Source: an uncultured Bacteroides sp.
GTDB taxonomy: Bacteria > Bacteroidota > Bacteroidia > Bacteroidales > Bacteroidaceae
Direction of reading: 5' to 3'
DNA: 53,910 nt
Assembly: GCF_902491285.1 (NCBI RefSeq)
Contig: NZ_CABUHK010000030.1
Span: forward strand, 1 to 53,910
In this document: piece by piece, positions 35,340 through 43,567 of the stretch
How the letters are laid out: each line of letters opens with the position of its first letter
How positions within the stretch are numbered: position 1 is the first letter of the stretch
The notes under the pieces: generated by a model
What the model was told of the DNA's origin: nothing
Database searches by the model: none
What the model saw: the letters and a program-made list of their open reading frames with translations, nothing else
Program-made: the position numbers and the translations under genes

Positions 35340-35454
35340 TAGTAAGAGACTTTAGAGCATCAGGTATTTTCTTTCGCATTATCATGTACACATCCTCATA
35401 ATCTTTTACTACCTCATTCGCCAACTCCTCGTATGTCATTTGTGCAGTTATCAT
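35317..35454 (-). pseudogene. 5' fragment of a small Bacteroides gene fused to the lipoprotein remnant
   Basis: The ATG at 35452-35454 opens 45 codons, MITAQMTYEELANEVVKDYE, then DVYMIMRKKIPDALKSLTSV. The first 37 or so residues look like a genuine helical N-terminus; the frame then enters the lipoprotein coding region in the wrong frame and stops. The join near 35345 is probably a deletion junction between two genes. The parent gene is not identified. Confidence 0.5.
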
Positions 35455-35465
35455 ATTTTCATTTT

Positions 35466-36991
35466 TTAATGTTTCATATTATTGTTCGACAACGAGAACT
35501 GCCGGAACTGCCACCAAAGCATTGTTCCCGCTATCAGGCTGGCTGTCAGGTCGGAAATCGGCATACTTATCCAGACTCCTAATTGCCCATAATAGTGAGG
35601 AAGAATCAGTAGGCAGGGAATGAGAATAAGAACCTGGCGGGATATCGAAAGGAAGATTGCCTTACTTGCCATACCGATGCTCTGAAAGAAATTGGAAGTC
35701 ACCATTTGAAAACCGACAATGGGGAAGAACATCACCACAATACGTAACCCTTTGGCAGAAATATCCACCAATTCTTCGTGCGTCGTAAAGATAGAAACCG
35801 CTAAATCGGGAATCAACATTCCCATCAGGAATCCGGCAGTAGTAACAATCGTTGCAGCATAAATCGTTATTTTCAATACTTTTGTCACACGCGGATATTG
35901 TTTGGCTCCATAATTGTAGCCGGCAATCGGCTGCATACCCTGGTTCAGTCCCATTACAATCATGACAAAGAGGAATACCAGCCGGTTTACTATTCCGAAC
36001 GCTCCGATAGCCAAGTCGCCGCCATGATGCTGCAAGCCTTGATTGATTAGAATTACGATGAAGCAGGCTGCCAGATTCATAAGAAAAGGCGCCATACCAA
36101 TAGCCAAAGAATCGGCTACTATTTTCTTCTTCAACCGGAAAATTCCTTTATGGAAATGCAAGAGTTCTTCTTTGTTAGAAAACAGTTTGAACTGCCATGC
36201 CAATGCGATGACCTGTGCCGTAATAGTAGCAATAGCCGCTCCCTGTATCCCCCAGCCGAAGCCATAAATAAAAACAGGGTCGAGTATTGTATTAATCACC
36301 ACCGTAGCAATTGTGGCATACATCGCCTTCTGCGGATGTCCCGCCGAACGAAGCACGGCATTCAGCCCTAAATAAAGGTGAGTGATGACGTTACCCAATA
36401 AGATAACGACCATATAATCACGGGCATAACCTACCGTGGCGTCACTACCACCGAAGAAATAAAGAATAGGGGTTCTTCGTCAAATTTGGTGGTAAGTTTT
36501 TCTCCGCTCATTTAGCTAATTCAGTCAGTGCCTATATTTTCTTATGAAAGTGAGTAAAAAGGGATAATTATTAACTTGGAAATAAAGAGATAAAGAATTT
36601 ACCACCAAATTTGACGAAGAACCAGAATAGGGTCGAGAAAAATCAGTGTGACCACCGTAAAAACAAGTCCGATAATGATATTCAGTACCAGCACATTGCC
36701 GAGTACCCGTTGTGCGGTGTCGTAATCTTTCTGTCCCAGTTTCACCGAGACCAATGTAGCCGCTCCCACACCGACCAGCGAGCCGAAAGCGGCAGCGAGA
36801 TTCATTAGCGGAAAGGTCAGCGCCAATCCGGAGATAGCCATTGCCCCTACCCCGTGACCGATGAAAATACTGTCTACCATATTATATAAAGAAGACGCCG
36901 TCATGGCGATAATTGCCGGAATGGCATACTGCATTAAAAGCTTCCCAATCTTTTCCGTTCCCAACGCAGTGGGTGTCTTTTGTCCTGTCAT
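35466..36991 (-). pseudogene. MATE-family efflux pump gene interrupted by a MITE
   Basis: The 5' part (ATG at 36989-36991, MTGQKTPTALGTEKIGKLLMQYAIPAIIAMTASSLYNMVDSIFIG) codes for the first 130 or so residues up to VVTLIFLDPIL. It then enters the 153-base insertion at 36471-36623 and reads out to a false stop. The rest continues after the insertion as YFFGGSDATVGYARDYMVVILLGNVITHLYLGLNAVLRSAGHPQ... to the normal end. Removing the insertion and one 8-base duplicate restores the frame exactly (FLDPILYFFGGSD). The pump is therefore a recent knockout. The second part has internal ATGs (at 36413) but would lack the first three helices or more. Confidence 0.9.
36463..36631. mobile_element. MITE of 153 bp with 8-bp target duplication
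   Basis: The element spans 36471-36623. Its ends are 25-base perfect inverted repeats (36471-36495 and 36599-36623) beginning GGTTCTTCGTCAAATTTGGT. It is flanked by the 8-base direct repeat AGAATAGG (36463-36470 and 36624-36631), made by insertion. The 103-base middle has no coding frame, so it is non-autonomous and needs a transposase from elsewhere. The 8-base duplication and GGTTCTT ends suggest an ISL3-like parent, which is a guess. A matching end occurs at 53856. Confidence 0.93.
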
Positions 36992-37010
36992 ACCTATTAG
37001 TTTGAGGGCG

Positions 37011-37018
37011 CAAAGATA
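37011..37018 (-). promoter_or_regulatory. -7 box of the interrupted MATE gene
   Basis: TATCTTTG on the minus strand matches TAnnTTTG, 20 bases before the ATG, so the broken gene may still be transcribed. Confidence 0.5.
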
Positions 37019-37059
37019 CAAAAAAGAGACAGATTACGGGATATATGAGAAAAGTTTCG

Positions 37060-37067
37060 TATTTTTG
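37060..37067 (+). promoter_or_regulatory. -7 box of lysS
   Basis: TATTTTTG matches TAnnTTTG and lies 29 bases before the lysS ATG. It is divergent from the MATE promoter, about 42 bases away. Confidence 0.5.
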
Positions 37068-37096
37068 CCCACAAAATTGAGTTAATACGTAACGAA

Positions 37097-38827
37097 ATGA
37101 ATATACTAGAACTAAGTGAACAGGAAATCATTCGACGCAACAGCCTGAATGAGCTTCGTGCAATGGGTATCGACCCATACCCTGCAGCAGAGTATGTAAC
37201 CAATGCTTTCTCTACAGATATTAAAGCTGAATTCAAGGACGAGGACGAGCCGCGCCAGGTTTCTGTAGCCGGACGTATCATGAGCCGCCGCGTAATGGGT
37301 AAAGCTTCTTTTATCGAATTACAGGACTCTAAAGGTCGCATCCAGGTGTACATCACCCGCGACGACATCTGTCCGGGAGAAGACAAGGAACTGTACAACG
37401 CTGTATTCAAACGCCTGCTCGACTTAGGTGACTTTATCGGTATCGAAGGTTTTGTATTCCGCACACAAATGGGTGAAATCAGTATCCATGCAAAGAAACT
37501 GACCGTACTTGCAAAATCTATCAAACCGCTACCTATCGTAAAATACAAAGACGGTGTAGCTTACGACTCTTTTGAAGATCCCGAACTCCGTTACCGCCAA
37601 CGCTATGTAGACCTGGTGGTAAACGATGGCGTAAAAGAAACATTCCTGAAGCGTGCCACCGTAGTGAAAACACTGCGCAACGCTCTCGATGAAGCCGGAT
37701 ATACTGAAGTGGAAACTCCTATCCTGCAATCCATCGCCGGCGGAGCAAGCGCACGTCCGTTCATCACTCACCATAACTCACTGGATATAGACCTTTACCT
37801 GCGCATCGCAACGGAACTTTATCTGAAGAGACTGATTGTAGGCGGTTTTGAAGGTGTATATGAAATCGGCAAGAACTTCCGCAACGAGGGTATGGATAAA
37901 ACTCACAATCCGGAATTTACCTGCATGGAACTTTATGTCCAGTACAAGGATTATAACTGGATGATGAATTTCACCGAAAAACTGCTGGAACGTATCTGTA
38001 TCGCTGTAAACGGTTGTACGGAAAGCGTTGTTGACGGAAAGACTATCAGTTTCAAAGCTCCTTACCGCCGTCTGCCTATCCTTGATGCCATCAAGGAAAA
38101 GACCGGATACGACCTGAACGGCAAGAGTGAAGAAGAAATCCGCCAAGTCTGCAAGGAACTGAAGATGGAGGAAATCGATGACACAATGGGTAAAGGCAAG
38201 CTGATTGACGAAATCTTCGGCGAATTCTGCGAAGGTACTTACATCCAGCCGACTTTCATCACCGATTATCCTGTTGAAATGTCTCCGCTGACCAAAATGC
38301 ACCGTTCCAAACCGGGGCTGACCGAACGTTTCGAATTGATGGTGAACGGCAAGGAACTTGCTAACGCCTACTCGGAATTGAACGACCCGATTGATCAGGA
38401 AGAGCGTTTCAAAGAACAGATGCGCCTGGCTGACAAGGGTGACGACGAAGCAATGATTATCGACCAGGACTTCCTGCGTTCTTTACAATATGGTATGCCT
38501 CCAACATCGGGTATCGGTATCGGTATCGACCGTCTGGTTATGTTAATGACTGGTCAGACTACTATCCAGGAAGTACTATTCTTCCCGCAAATGCGTCCGG
38601 AAAAGGTAGTGAAGAAAGATGCAGCCGCCAAATATATGGAATTGGGAATCGCAGAAGAATGGGTTCCGGTTATTCAGAAAGCCGGCTACAACACTGTAGA
38701 AGACATGAAAGATGTCAATGCGCAAAAACTGCATCAGGACATTTGCGGCATCAACAAGAAATACAAATTAGAATTGGCCAATCCGTCGGTAAACGATGTA
38801 ACTGAATGGATACAGAAAATTAAATAA
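37097..38827 (+). CDS. lysS: Lysyl-tRNA synthetase, class II, with a C-terminal extension
   Basis: The protein has 576 residues. The N-terminal OB-fold anticodon-binding domain (about 55-165) has VAGRIMSRRVMGKASFIELQDSKGRIQVYI. The class II core shows motif 2 (FRNEGMDKTHNPEFTCMELYVQY) and motif 3 (GIGIGIDRLVMLMTG). It charges tRNA-Lys. The standard enzyme ends near FFPQMRPEK; here about 73 more residues follow (AAKYMELGIAEEWVPVIQKAGYNTVEDM...VTEWIQKI), probably a small helical helix-hairpin-helix-like domain found in Bacteroidota LysS. gpsA and pgi follow on the same strand with gaps of 23 and 18 bases. Confidence 0.97.
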   Translation: MNILELSEQEIIRRNSLNELRAMGIDPYPAAEYVTNAFSTDIKAEFKDEDEPRQVSVAGRIMSRRVMGKASFIELQDSKGRIQVYITRDDICPGEDKELYNAVFKRLLDLGDFIGIEGFVFRTQMGEISIHAKKLTVLAKSIKPLPIVKYKDGVAYDSFEDPELRYRQRYVDLVVNDGVKETFLKRATVVKTLRNALDEAGYTEVETPILQSIAGGASARPFITHHNSLDIDLYLRIATELYLKRLIVGGFEGVYEIGKNFRNEGMDKTHNPEFTCMELYVQYKDYNWMMNFTEKLLERICIAVNGCTESVVDGKTISFKAPYRRLPILDAIKEKTGYDLNGKSEEEIRQVCKELKMEEIDDTMGKGKLIDEIFGEFCEGTYIQPTFITDYPVEMSPLTKMHRSKPGLTERFELMVNGKELANAYSELNDPIDQEERFKEQMRLADKGDDEAMIIDQDFLRSLQYGMPPTSGIGIGIDRLVMLMTGQTTIQEVLFFPQMRPEKVVKKDAAAKYMELGIAEEWVPVIQKAGYNTVEDMKDVNAQKLHQDICGINKKYKLELANPSVNDVTEWIQKIK

Positions 38828-38850
38828 GTTCTTCATCCAAATCCATACAA

Positions 38851-39846
38851 ATGAAATTACCCGGTAAGATAGCGATAATGGGCGGTGGAAGTTGGGCCAC
38901 AGCTATTGCGAAGATGTGTCTGGCTCAAGAAGACTCTATCAATTGGTATATGCGACGCGATGACCGTATCGCCGATTTCAAGAGATTAGGGCACAATCCG
39001 GCTTATCTGACAGGAGTGAAATTCGACACAAAGCGTATCACTTTCAGTTCCAACATCAATGATGTTGTGAAAGAATCGGATACGCTGATTTTCGTCACTC
39101 CGTCCCCTTATCTGAAGGCTCACCTGAAAAAGCTGAAAACCAAGATAAGGGATAAGTTTATCATCACCGCTATCAAAGGAATCGTACCCGATGATAACGT
39201 TATCGTATCAGAATACTTCACCAAAGAATATGGCGTCCCTCCCGAAAACATCGCTGTACTGGCAGGTCCCTGCCACGCAGAAGAGGTAGCCTTGGAACGC
39301 CTTTCTTACCTGACCATCGCCTGTCCGGACAAAGACAAAGCACGTATCTTCGCGCGTCGGCTGGGAAGCAGTTTTATCAAGACATCTGTCAGCGATGACG
39401 TCGCAGGCATCGAATACAGCTCGGTACTCAAAAATGTGTATGCCATCGCCGCTGGTATCTGCAGCGGACTGAAATATGGCGACAACTTTCAGGCCGTACT
39501 GATTTCCAACGCCATCCAGGAAATGAACCGTTTCCTGAATACGGTGCATCCGCTGAACAGAAACGTGGATGAATCTGTTTATCTGGGTGACTTGCTGGTG
39601 ACGGGATATTCCAACTTCAGCCGTAACCGGACATTCGGTACGATGATAGGAAAAGGATATTCCGTAAAAAGCGCACAGATTGAAATGGAAATGATTGCCG
39701 AAGGTTACTACGGTACGAAGTGTATCAAAGAAATCAACAAGCATCATCATGTCAATATGCCGATACTGGACGCTGTATACAACATCCTGTACGAACGTAT
39801 CTCGCCTATGATCGAGATTAAATTACTAACTGATTCTTTTAGATAA
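38851..39846 (+). CDS. gpsA: NAD(P)-dependent glycerol-3-phosphate dehydrogenase
   Basis: The 331-residue protein has the Rossmann start KIAIMGGGSWATAIAKM (GGGSWA in place of the usual GAGSWGTA) and then DTLIFVTPSPYLKAHL, IITAIKGIVPDDNVIVSEYF, VLAGPCHAEEVALERLSYLTIA and GIEYSSVLKNVYAIAAGICSGLKYGDNFQAVLI, which contain the family catalytic lysine (SVLKN) and substrate loop. It reduces dihydroxyacetone phosphate to sn-glycerol 3-phosphate for phospholipid synthesis. It lies 23 bases after lysS and 18 before pgi, so the three are probably one transcript. Confidence 0.95.
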   Translation: MKLPGKIAIMGGGSWATAIAKMCLAQEDSINWYMRRDDRIADFKRLGHNPAYLTGVKFDTKRITFSSNINDVVKESDTLIFVTPSPYLKAHLKKLKTKIRDKFIITAIKGIVPDDNVIVSEYFTKEYGVPPENIAVLAGPCHAEEVALERLSYLTIACPDKDKARIFARRLGSSFIKTSVSDDVAGIEYSSVLKNVYAIAAGICSGLKYGDNFQAVLISNAIQEMNRFLNTVHPLNRNVDESVYLGDLLVTGYSNFSRNRTFGTMIGKGYSVKSAQIEMEMIAEGYYGTKCIKEINKHHHVNMPILDAVYNILYERISPMIEIKLLTDSFR

Positions 39847-39864
39847 CCTTTAAACAAGAAAGAT

Positions 39865-41202
39865 ATGATTAGCTTGAACATTGAAAAGACTTTTGGATTT
39901 ATCTCCAAAGAAAAGGTTTTTGCTTACGAAACTGAAGTAAAAGCCGCACAGGAAATGCTTGAAAAAGGAACAGGCAAAGGTAATGACTTTTTAGGATGGT
40001 TACACCTGCCTTCTTCTATCACCAAAGAACATCTGGAAGATCTGAACGCTACTGCAAAAGTATTGAGGGATAATTGCGAAGTAGTAATCATTGCCGGTAT
40101 CGGTGGCAGCTATCTGGGCGCGCGTGCTGTAATCGAAGCGTTGTCTAACAGTTTCACCTGGTTGCAAGACAAGAAAACGGCTCCTGTCATGATTTATGCC
40201 GGACATAATATCAGCGAAGACTATCTGTATGAACTCACTGAATATCTGAAAGACAAGAAGTTCGGTGTTATCAATATCTCCAAATCGGGAACAACAACCG
40301 AAACAGCACTTGCGTTCCGTCTGTTGAAAAAACAATGCGAAGACCAACGTGGCAAGGAAACTGCAAAGCAGGTTATCGTAGCCGTTACAGACGCCAAGAA
40401 AGGTGCTGCACGTGTTACTGCCGATAAGGAAGGATACAAGACATTCATCATCCCCGATAACGTAGGCGGACGCTTCTCTGTTCTGACTCCGGTTGGTTTG
40501 CTGCCGATTGCAGTTGCCGGATTCGATATTGAAAAGCTGGTTGCCGGTGCTGCCGATATGGAAAAAGCATGCGGTGCAGACGTTCCGTTTGCCGAAAACC
40601 CTGCTGCTATCTATGCCGCTACCCGTAACGAACTGTACAGAAGCGGAAAGAAAATCGAAATTCTCGTCAACTTCTGCCCGAAACTGCATTATGTAAGCGA
40701 ATGGTGGAAACAGCTTTACGGAGAATCAGAAGGTAAGGACAACAAAGGTATTTTCCCCGCATCAGTAGACTTCTCTACCGACCTTCACTCTATGGGACAA
40801 TGGATTCAGGAAGGTGAACGTTCTATCTTCGAAACTGTCATCTCACTAGATAAGGTAGACCATAAACTGGAAGTTCCTTCTGACGAGGCTAACCTCGACG
40901 GTCTGAATTTCTTAGCCGGCAAACGTGTGGACGAAGTGAACAAGATGGCGGAACTCGGCACTCAGTTGGCTCACGTAGATGGTGGCGTACCTAATATGCG
41001 TATCGTTCTCCCTTCATTGAGCGAATACAATATCGGCGGTCTGCTGTATTTCTTCGAAAAGGCTTGCGGTATCAGCGGTTATCTGCTGGGTGTGAATCCG
41101 TTCAATCAACCGGGCGTAGAAGCATACAAGAAGAATATGTTTGCTCTGCTTGACAAACCGGGTTACGAAGAAGAATCTAAAGCTATTCGTGCTAAACTGT
41201 AA
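39865..41202 (+). CDS. pgi: Glucose-6-phosphate isomerase
   Basis: The 445-residue protein is of the shorter, Firmicutes/Bacteroidota type. Visible signatures are [40 protein letters not shown] (SIS phosphate-binding), [33 protein letters not shown] [29 protein letters not shown] and [17 protein letters not shown] near the C-terminus with the active-site lysine. It interconverts glucose 6-phosphate and fructose 6-phosphate in the cytoplasm. It ends the lysS-gpsA-pgi unit, followed after about 20 bases by a strong terminator. Confidence 0.97.
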   Translation: MISLNIEKTFGFISKEKVFAYETEVKAAQEMLEKGTGKGNDFLGWLHLPSSITKEHLEDLNATAKVLRDNCEVVIIAGIGGSYLGARAVIEALSNSFTWLQDKKTAPVMIYAGHNISEDYLYELTEYLKDKKFGVINISKSGTTTETALAFRLLKKQCEDQRGKETAKQVIVAVTDAKKGAARVTADKEGYKTFIIPDNVGGRFSVLTPVGLLPIAVAGFDIEKLVAGAADMEKACGADVPFAENPAAIYAATRNELYRSGKKIEILVNFCPKLHYVSEWWKQLYGESEGKDNKGIFPASVDFSTDLHSMGQWIQEGERSIFETVISLDKVDHKLEVPSDEANLDGLNFLAGKRVDEVNKMAELGTQLAHVDGGVPNMRIVLPSLSEYNIGGLLYFFEKACGISGYLLGVNPFNQPGVEAYKKNMFALLDKPGYEEESKAIRAKL

Positions 41203-41221
41203 TAGAATAAAGTCTGTATAT

Positions 41222-41262
41222 AAAAAAAGAAGCGATTTTCTGTAAATCGCTTCTTTTTTTAT
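41222..41262 (+). terminator. Bidirectional terminator between pgi and a convergent lipoprotein gene
   Basis: AAAAAAAGAAGCGATTT, loop TCTG, TAAATCGCTTCTTTTTTT is a long stem with T runs on both strands. It serves pgi from the left and the minus-strand lipoprotein gene from the right. Confidence 0.93.
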
Positions 41263-41301
41263 ATACTGTACCGAAGTTGTTTTTATTCTTCTTCGTCACC
41301 T

Positions 41302-41805
41302 TTATTCTTTTTCGTCATCGACTTTTGTTTTTAAGCCGATTTCTTCTTGAGCTCCTTCACATTCAGCTTTAGAGGAAAGATAGAATTCCAGTCTTACATC
41401 ACCATTCTTATCCACATGCTCAATGGTAGCCCGCACCATAATTCTGGTTTGCTTCACACCGTCTTTAAAACGCAGTTGTCCTTTCTCTTCATCCGTCAGA
41501 TTTCCTTCGGTAGATACTTCTGTCTTTTCATAGAAAAGTTTGGTATCCAGTTCGTCATCGTTCTGAAGTTTAAAGGTTTTCAGTTCGGCACCGTTCCCAT
41601 CCAGAAACAAAAGGGCTTTTACTTCATCACCCACTTTCAAGTCCGGCAGTTCATCCATCTTATTGGCATAGTCTTCTTCCTTAGCTCCATCACTATTCGA
41701 TTCAGCCTTCACATATAGCTTTTCGATTTTAATCACAGGACTTTCCCCGCTATTGGAACAAGCGCCTAAAAACAATGGTAGCAACAATAATACTCTCTTT
41801 TTCAT
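41302..41805 (-). CDS. Small hypothetical lipoprotein (DUF5035-like)
   Basis: The 167-residue protein has a lipoprotein signal, MKKRVLLLLPLFLGAC (Cys16), then SNSGES. The body is acidic with a beta-rich look (LPDLKVGDEVKALLFLDGNGAELKTFKL, then KQTRIMVRATIEHVDKNGDVRLEFYLSSKAECEG). I associate this layout with DUF5035 from Bacteroides, without certainty. It stands alone, with a TAnnTTTG box (TATTTTTG) at 41830-41837 on its strand and the shared terminator after it. No function is known. Confidence 0.7.
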   Translation of the reverse strand: MKKRVLLLLPLFLGACSNSGESPVIKIEKLYVKAESNSDGAKEEDYANKMDELPDLKVGDEVKALLFLDGNGAELKTFKLQNDDELDTKLFYEKTEVSTEGNLTDEEKGQLRFKDGVKQTRIMVRATIEHVDKNGDVRLEFYLSSKAECEGAQEEIGLKTKVDDEKE

Positions 41806-41937
41806 GCTATCGTCGAGTTTATAATGCTACAAAAATACACATAATCTTCTAAACAACAAACATTTGTGTAGTTAATCACATAATAGCCTTGTTTACAACT
41901 ATCTTGGCATTCTACTTCATCTCTCATTTTTTATCAT

Positions 41938-41945
41938 TATCTTTG
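41938..41945 (+). promoter_or_regulatory. -7 box of the duplicated-domain lipoprotein gene
   Basis: TATCTTTG matches TAnnTTTG, 51 bases before the ATG at 41997. Confidence 0.45.
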
Positions 41946-41996
41946 TCTCGTATATAGAGATAGTTAAAAAAACGACTCAACTAAAAAAATAACAAA

Positions 41997-42806
41997 ATGG
42001 AACGGAATCTATTAAAGAAATCCTACGGATTCGTGCTACTATGTAGCTTATTATTATTGATGGTATCAATCAGCAGTTGTCAGGAAAGCAAACTCAAAGC
42101 AGTGATTGCCATCGCAAATAAACAATGCCCAATGGACATGGGAGAAGTCGGAACAATTACCAGCATTGTTTATGATGGCGGTAATGTAGTGTACACGCTC
42201 AATATGAATGAGAGTATTACCGATATAGCCATATTGAAAGACAATCCCGAAAGCATGAAAGAGTCCATAAAGATTATGTTCCGGAATCCGGCGAAGGATG
42301 TCAAAGAAATGCTAAAACTGGTAGCCGAATGTAACGCAGGACTTCAAATGAAGTTCGTAGGAAAAGACTCGGGCGAAGAAGCGGTTTGCGGCATCACTCC
42401 CGAGGAAGTGAAAGAAGTTCTCAAGGCAGAATCCGACCCGTCACAAAGCGAACGTGCCAAACTCGAGGCGCAACTGAAAATGGCGAACTTGCAATTCCCG
42501 ATGCAGGCAAGTGAAGAAATTCTTATAGAGAAGATTGAACTCAGTGACGAATCGGTCGTATATATCTGTAAAGTAGATGAAGACGTATGCCCCATCAGCC
42601 AGATTGAAACAAATGCGGAAGAAGTAAAGAAAGGAATTGTAGCAAATTTGGCGGCACAGTCCGACCCGGCAACCCAGGTATTCTTGAAAACCTGTATCAA
42701 TAATGACAAAAGCGTAGCTTACAGATATATCGGAACGAAATCAGGCAATCACTATGATATAGTCGTCACCCTGCCCGAACTGAAGAAAATGATAATAAAA
42801 AAATAA
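41997..42806 (+). CDS. Hypothetical lipoprotein with two homologous halves
   Basis: The 269-residue protein starts with a lipoprotein signal (LMVSISSC, Cys28). Two repeats follow at about 31-143 and 151-266. Matching stretches are KLKAVIAIANKQCPMDMGEVGTI with KLEAQLKMANLQFPMQASEEILI, VVYTLNMNES with VVYICKVDED, and GITPEEVKEVL with VTLPELKKMI; each half also has a conserved AECNAG or KTCINND turn. This is an internal gene duplication. I know no function for the family. The HAD gene starts 36 bases later on the same strand and may be cotranscribed, although the topics differ. Confidence 0.75.
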   Translation: MERNLLKKSYGFVLLCSLLLLMVSISSCQESKLKAVIAIANKQCPMDMGEVGTITSIVYDGGNVVYTLNMNESITDIAILKDNPESMKESIKIMFRNPAKDVKEMLKLVAECNAGLQMKFVGKDSGEEAVCGITPEEVKEVLKAESDPSQSERAKLEAQLKMANLQFPMQASEEILIEKIELSDESVVYICKVDEDVCPISQIETNAEEVKKGIVANLAAQSDPATQVFLKTCINNDKSVAYRYIGTKSGNHYDIVVTLPELKKMIIKK

Positions 42807-42842
42807 GTATTACGAAAAAAAAGATTCTACGACGTACTGAGT

Positions 42843-43517
42843 ATGAAAAATAAACTGAAAGCCGTCCTGTTCGACATGGACGGCGTACTTTTCAACTCTA
42901 TGCCTTATCATTCCGAAGCCTGGCATAAAGTAATGAAATCTCACGGGCTTACTCTCAGCCGCGAAGAAGCGTATATGCACGAAGGACGGACGGGAGCTGC
43001 CACTATCAATATCGTATTTCAACGTGAATTGGGCAGAGAAGCTACTCAGGAAGAGATAGAAAGCATCTATCAGGAGAAAAGCGTCCTGTTCAACTCATAT
43101 GCGGAAGCGGAACGTATGCCCGGTGCATGGGAGTTATTACAGAAAATAAAGAGCGAGGGACTGGTTCCTATGGTAGTGACCGGCTCAGGTCAGCTATCAC
43201 TGCTCGAACGACTGGAACATAACTTTCCGGGAATGTTCAAAAAGGAACTGATGGTTACGGCATTTGATGTAAAATACGGCAAGCCGCATCCGGAACCTTA
43301 TCTGATGGCGCTTAAAAAAGGCGGATTGAACGCGGACGAAGCCGTTGTTATAGAGAATGCTCCGTTGGGAGTGGAAGCCGGACACAAAGCAGGTATCTTC
43401 ACGATTGCTGTAAACACAGGGCCGCTGGACGGACAGGTATTACTGGATGCGGGAGCCGGTTTGTTATTCCCCTCCATGCAAGCGCTTTGTGATGCCTGGG
43501 ACAACCTGGACATATAA
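42843..43517 (+). CDS. HAD-superfamily phosphatase/beta-phosphoglucomutase-like protein
   Basis: The 224-residue protein has all four HAD motifs: VLFDMDGVLFNSMPYH (nucleophile and acid-base Asp pair), VVTGSG (motif II), KPHPEPYL (motif III lysine) and VIENAPLGVEAGHKAG (motif IV, with Glu-Asn for the usual acidic pair). The cap domain at about 15-90 is of the PgmB type. Substrates are probably sugar phosphates. It lies 50 bases upstream of fkp on the same strand; a role in fucose or sugar-phosphate handling is possible, but the context is the only hint. Confidence 0.88.
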   Translation: MKNKLKAVLFDMDGVLFNSMPYHSEAWHKVMKSHGLTLSREEAYMHEGRTGAATINIVFQRELGREATQEEIESIYQEKSVLFNSYAEAERMPGAWELLQKIKSEGLVPMVVTGSGQLSLLERLEHNFPGMFKKELMVTAFDVKYGKPHPEPYLMALKKGGLNADEAVVIENAPLGVEAGHKAGIFTIAVNTGPLDGQVLLDAGAGLLFPSMQALCDAWDNLDI

Positions 43518-43567
43518 ACATCTGTTTCATTCATTAATACGTTTATCTTTAAAATACCGATTCTACC

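Noticed and set aside
31483..35454. Accessory patch as a prophage or integrative element
   Set aside because: No integrase, transposase, structural or mobilisation genes are present; it looks like a recombination hotspot instead.
40000..40689. Long minus-strand reading opposite pgi (229 residues)
   Set aside because: It is a shadow of pgi codon use, with no recognisable domain.
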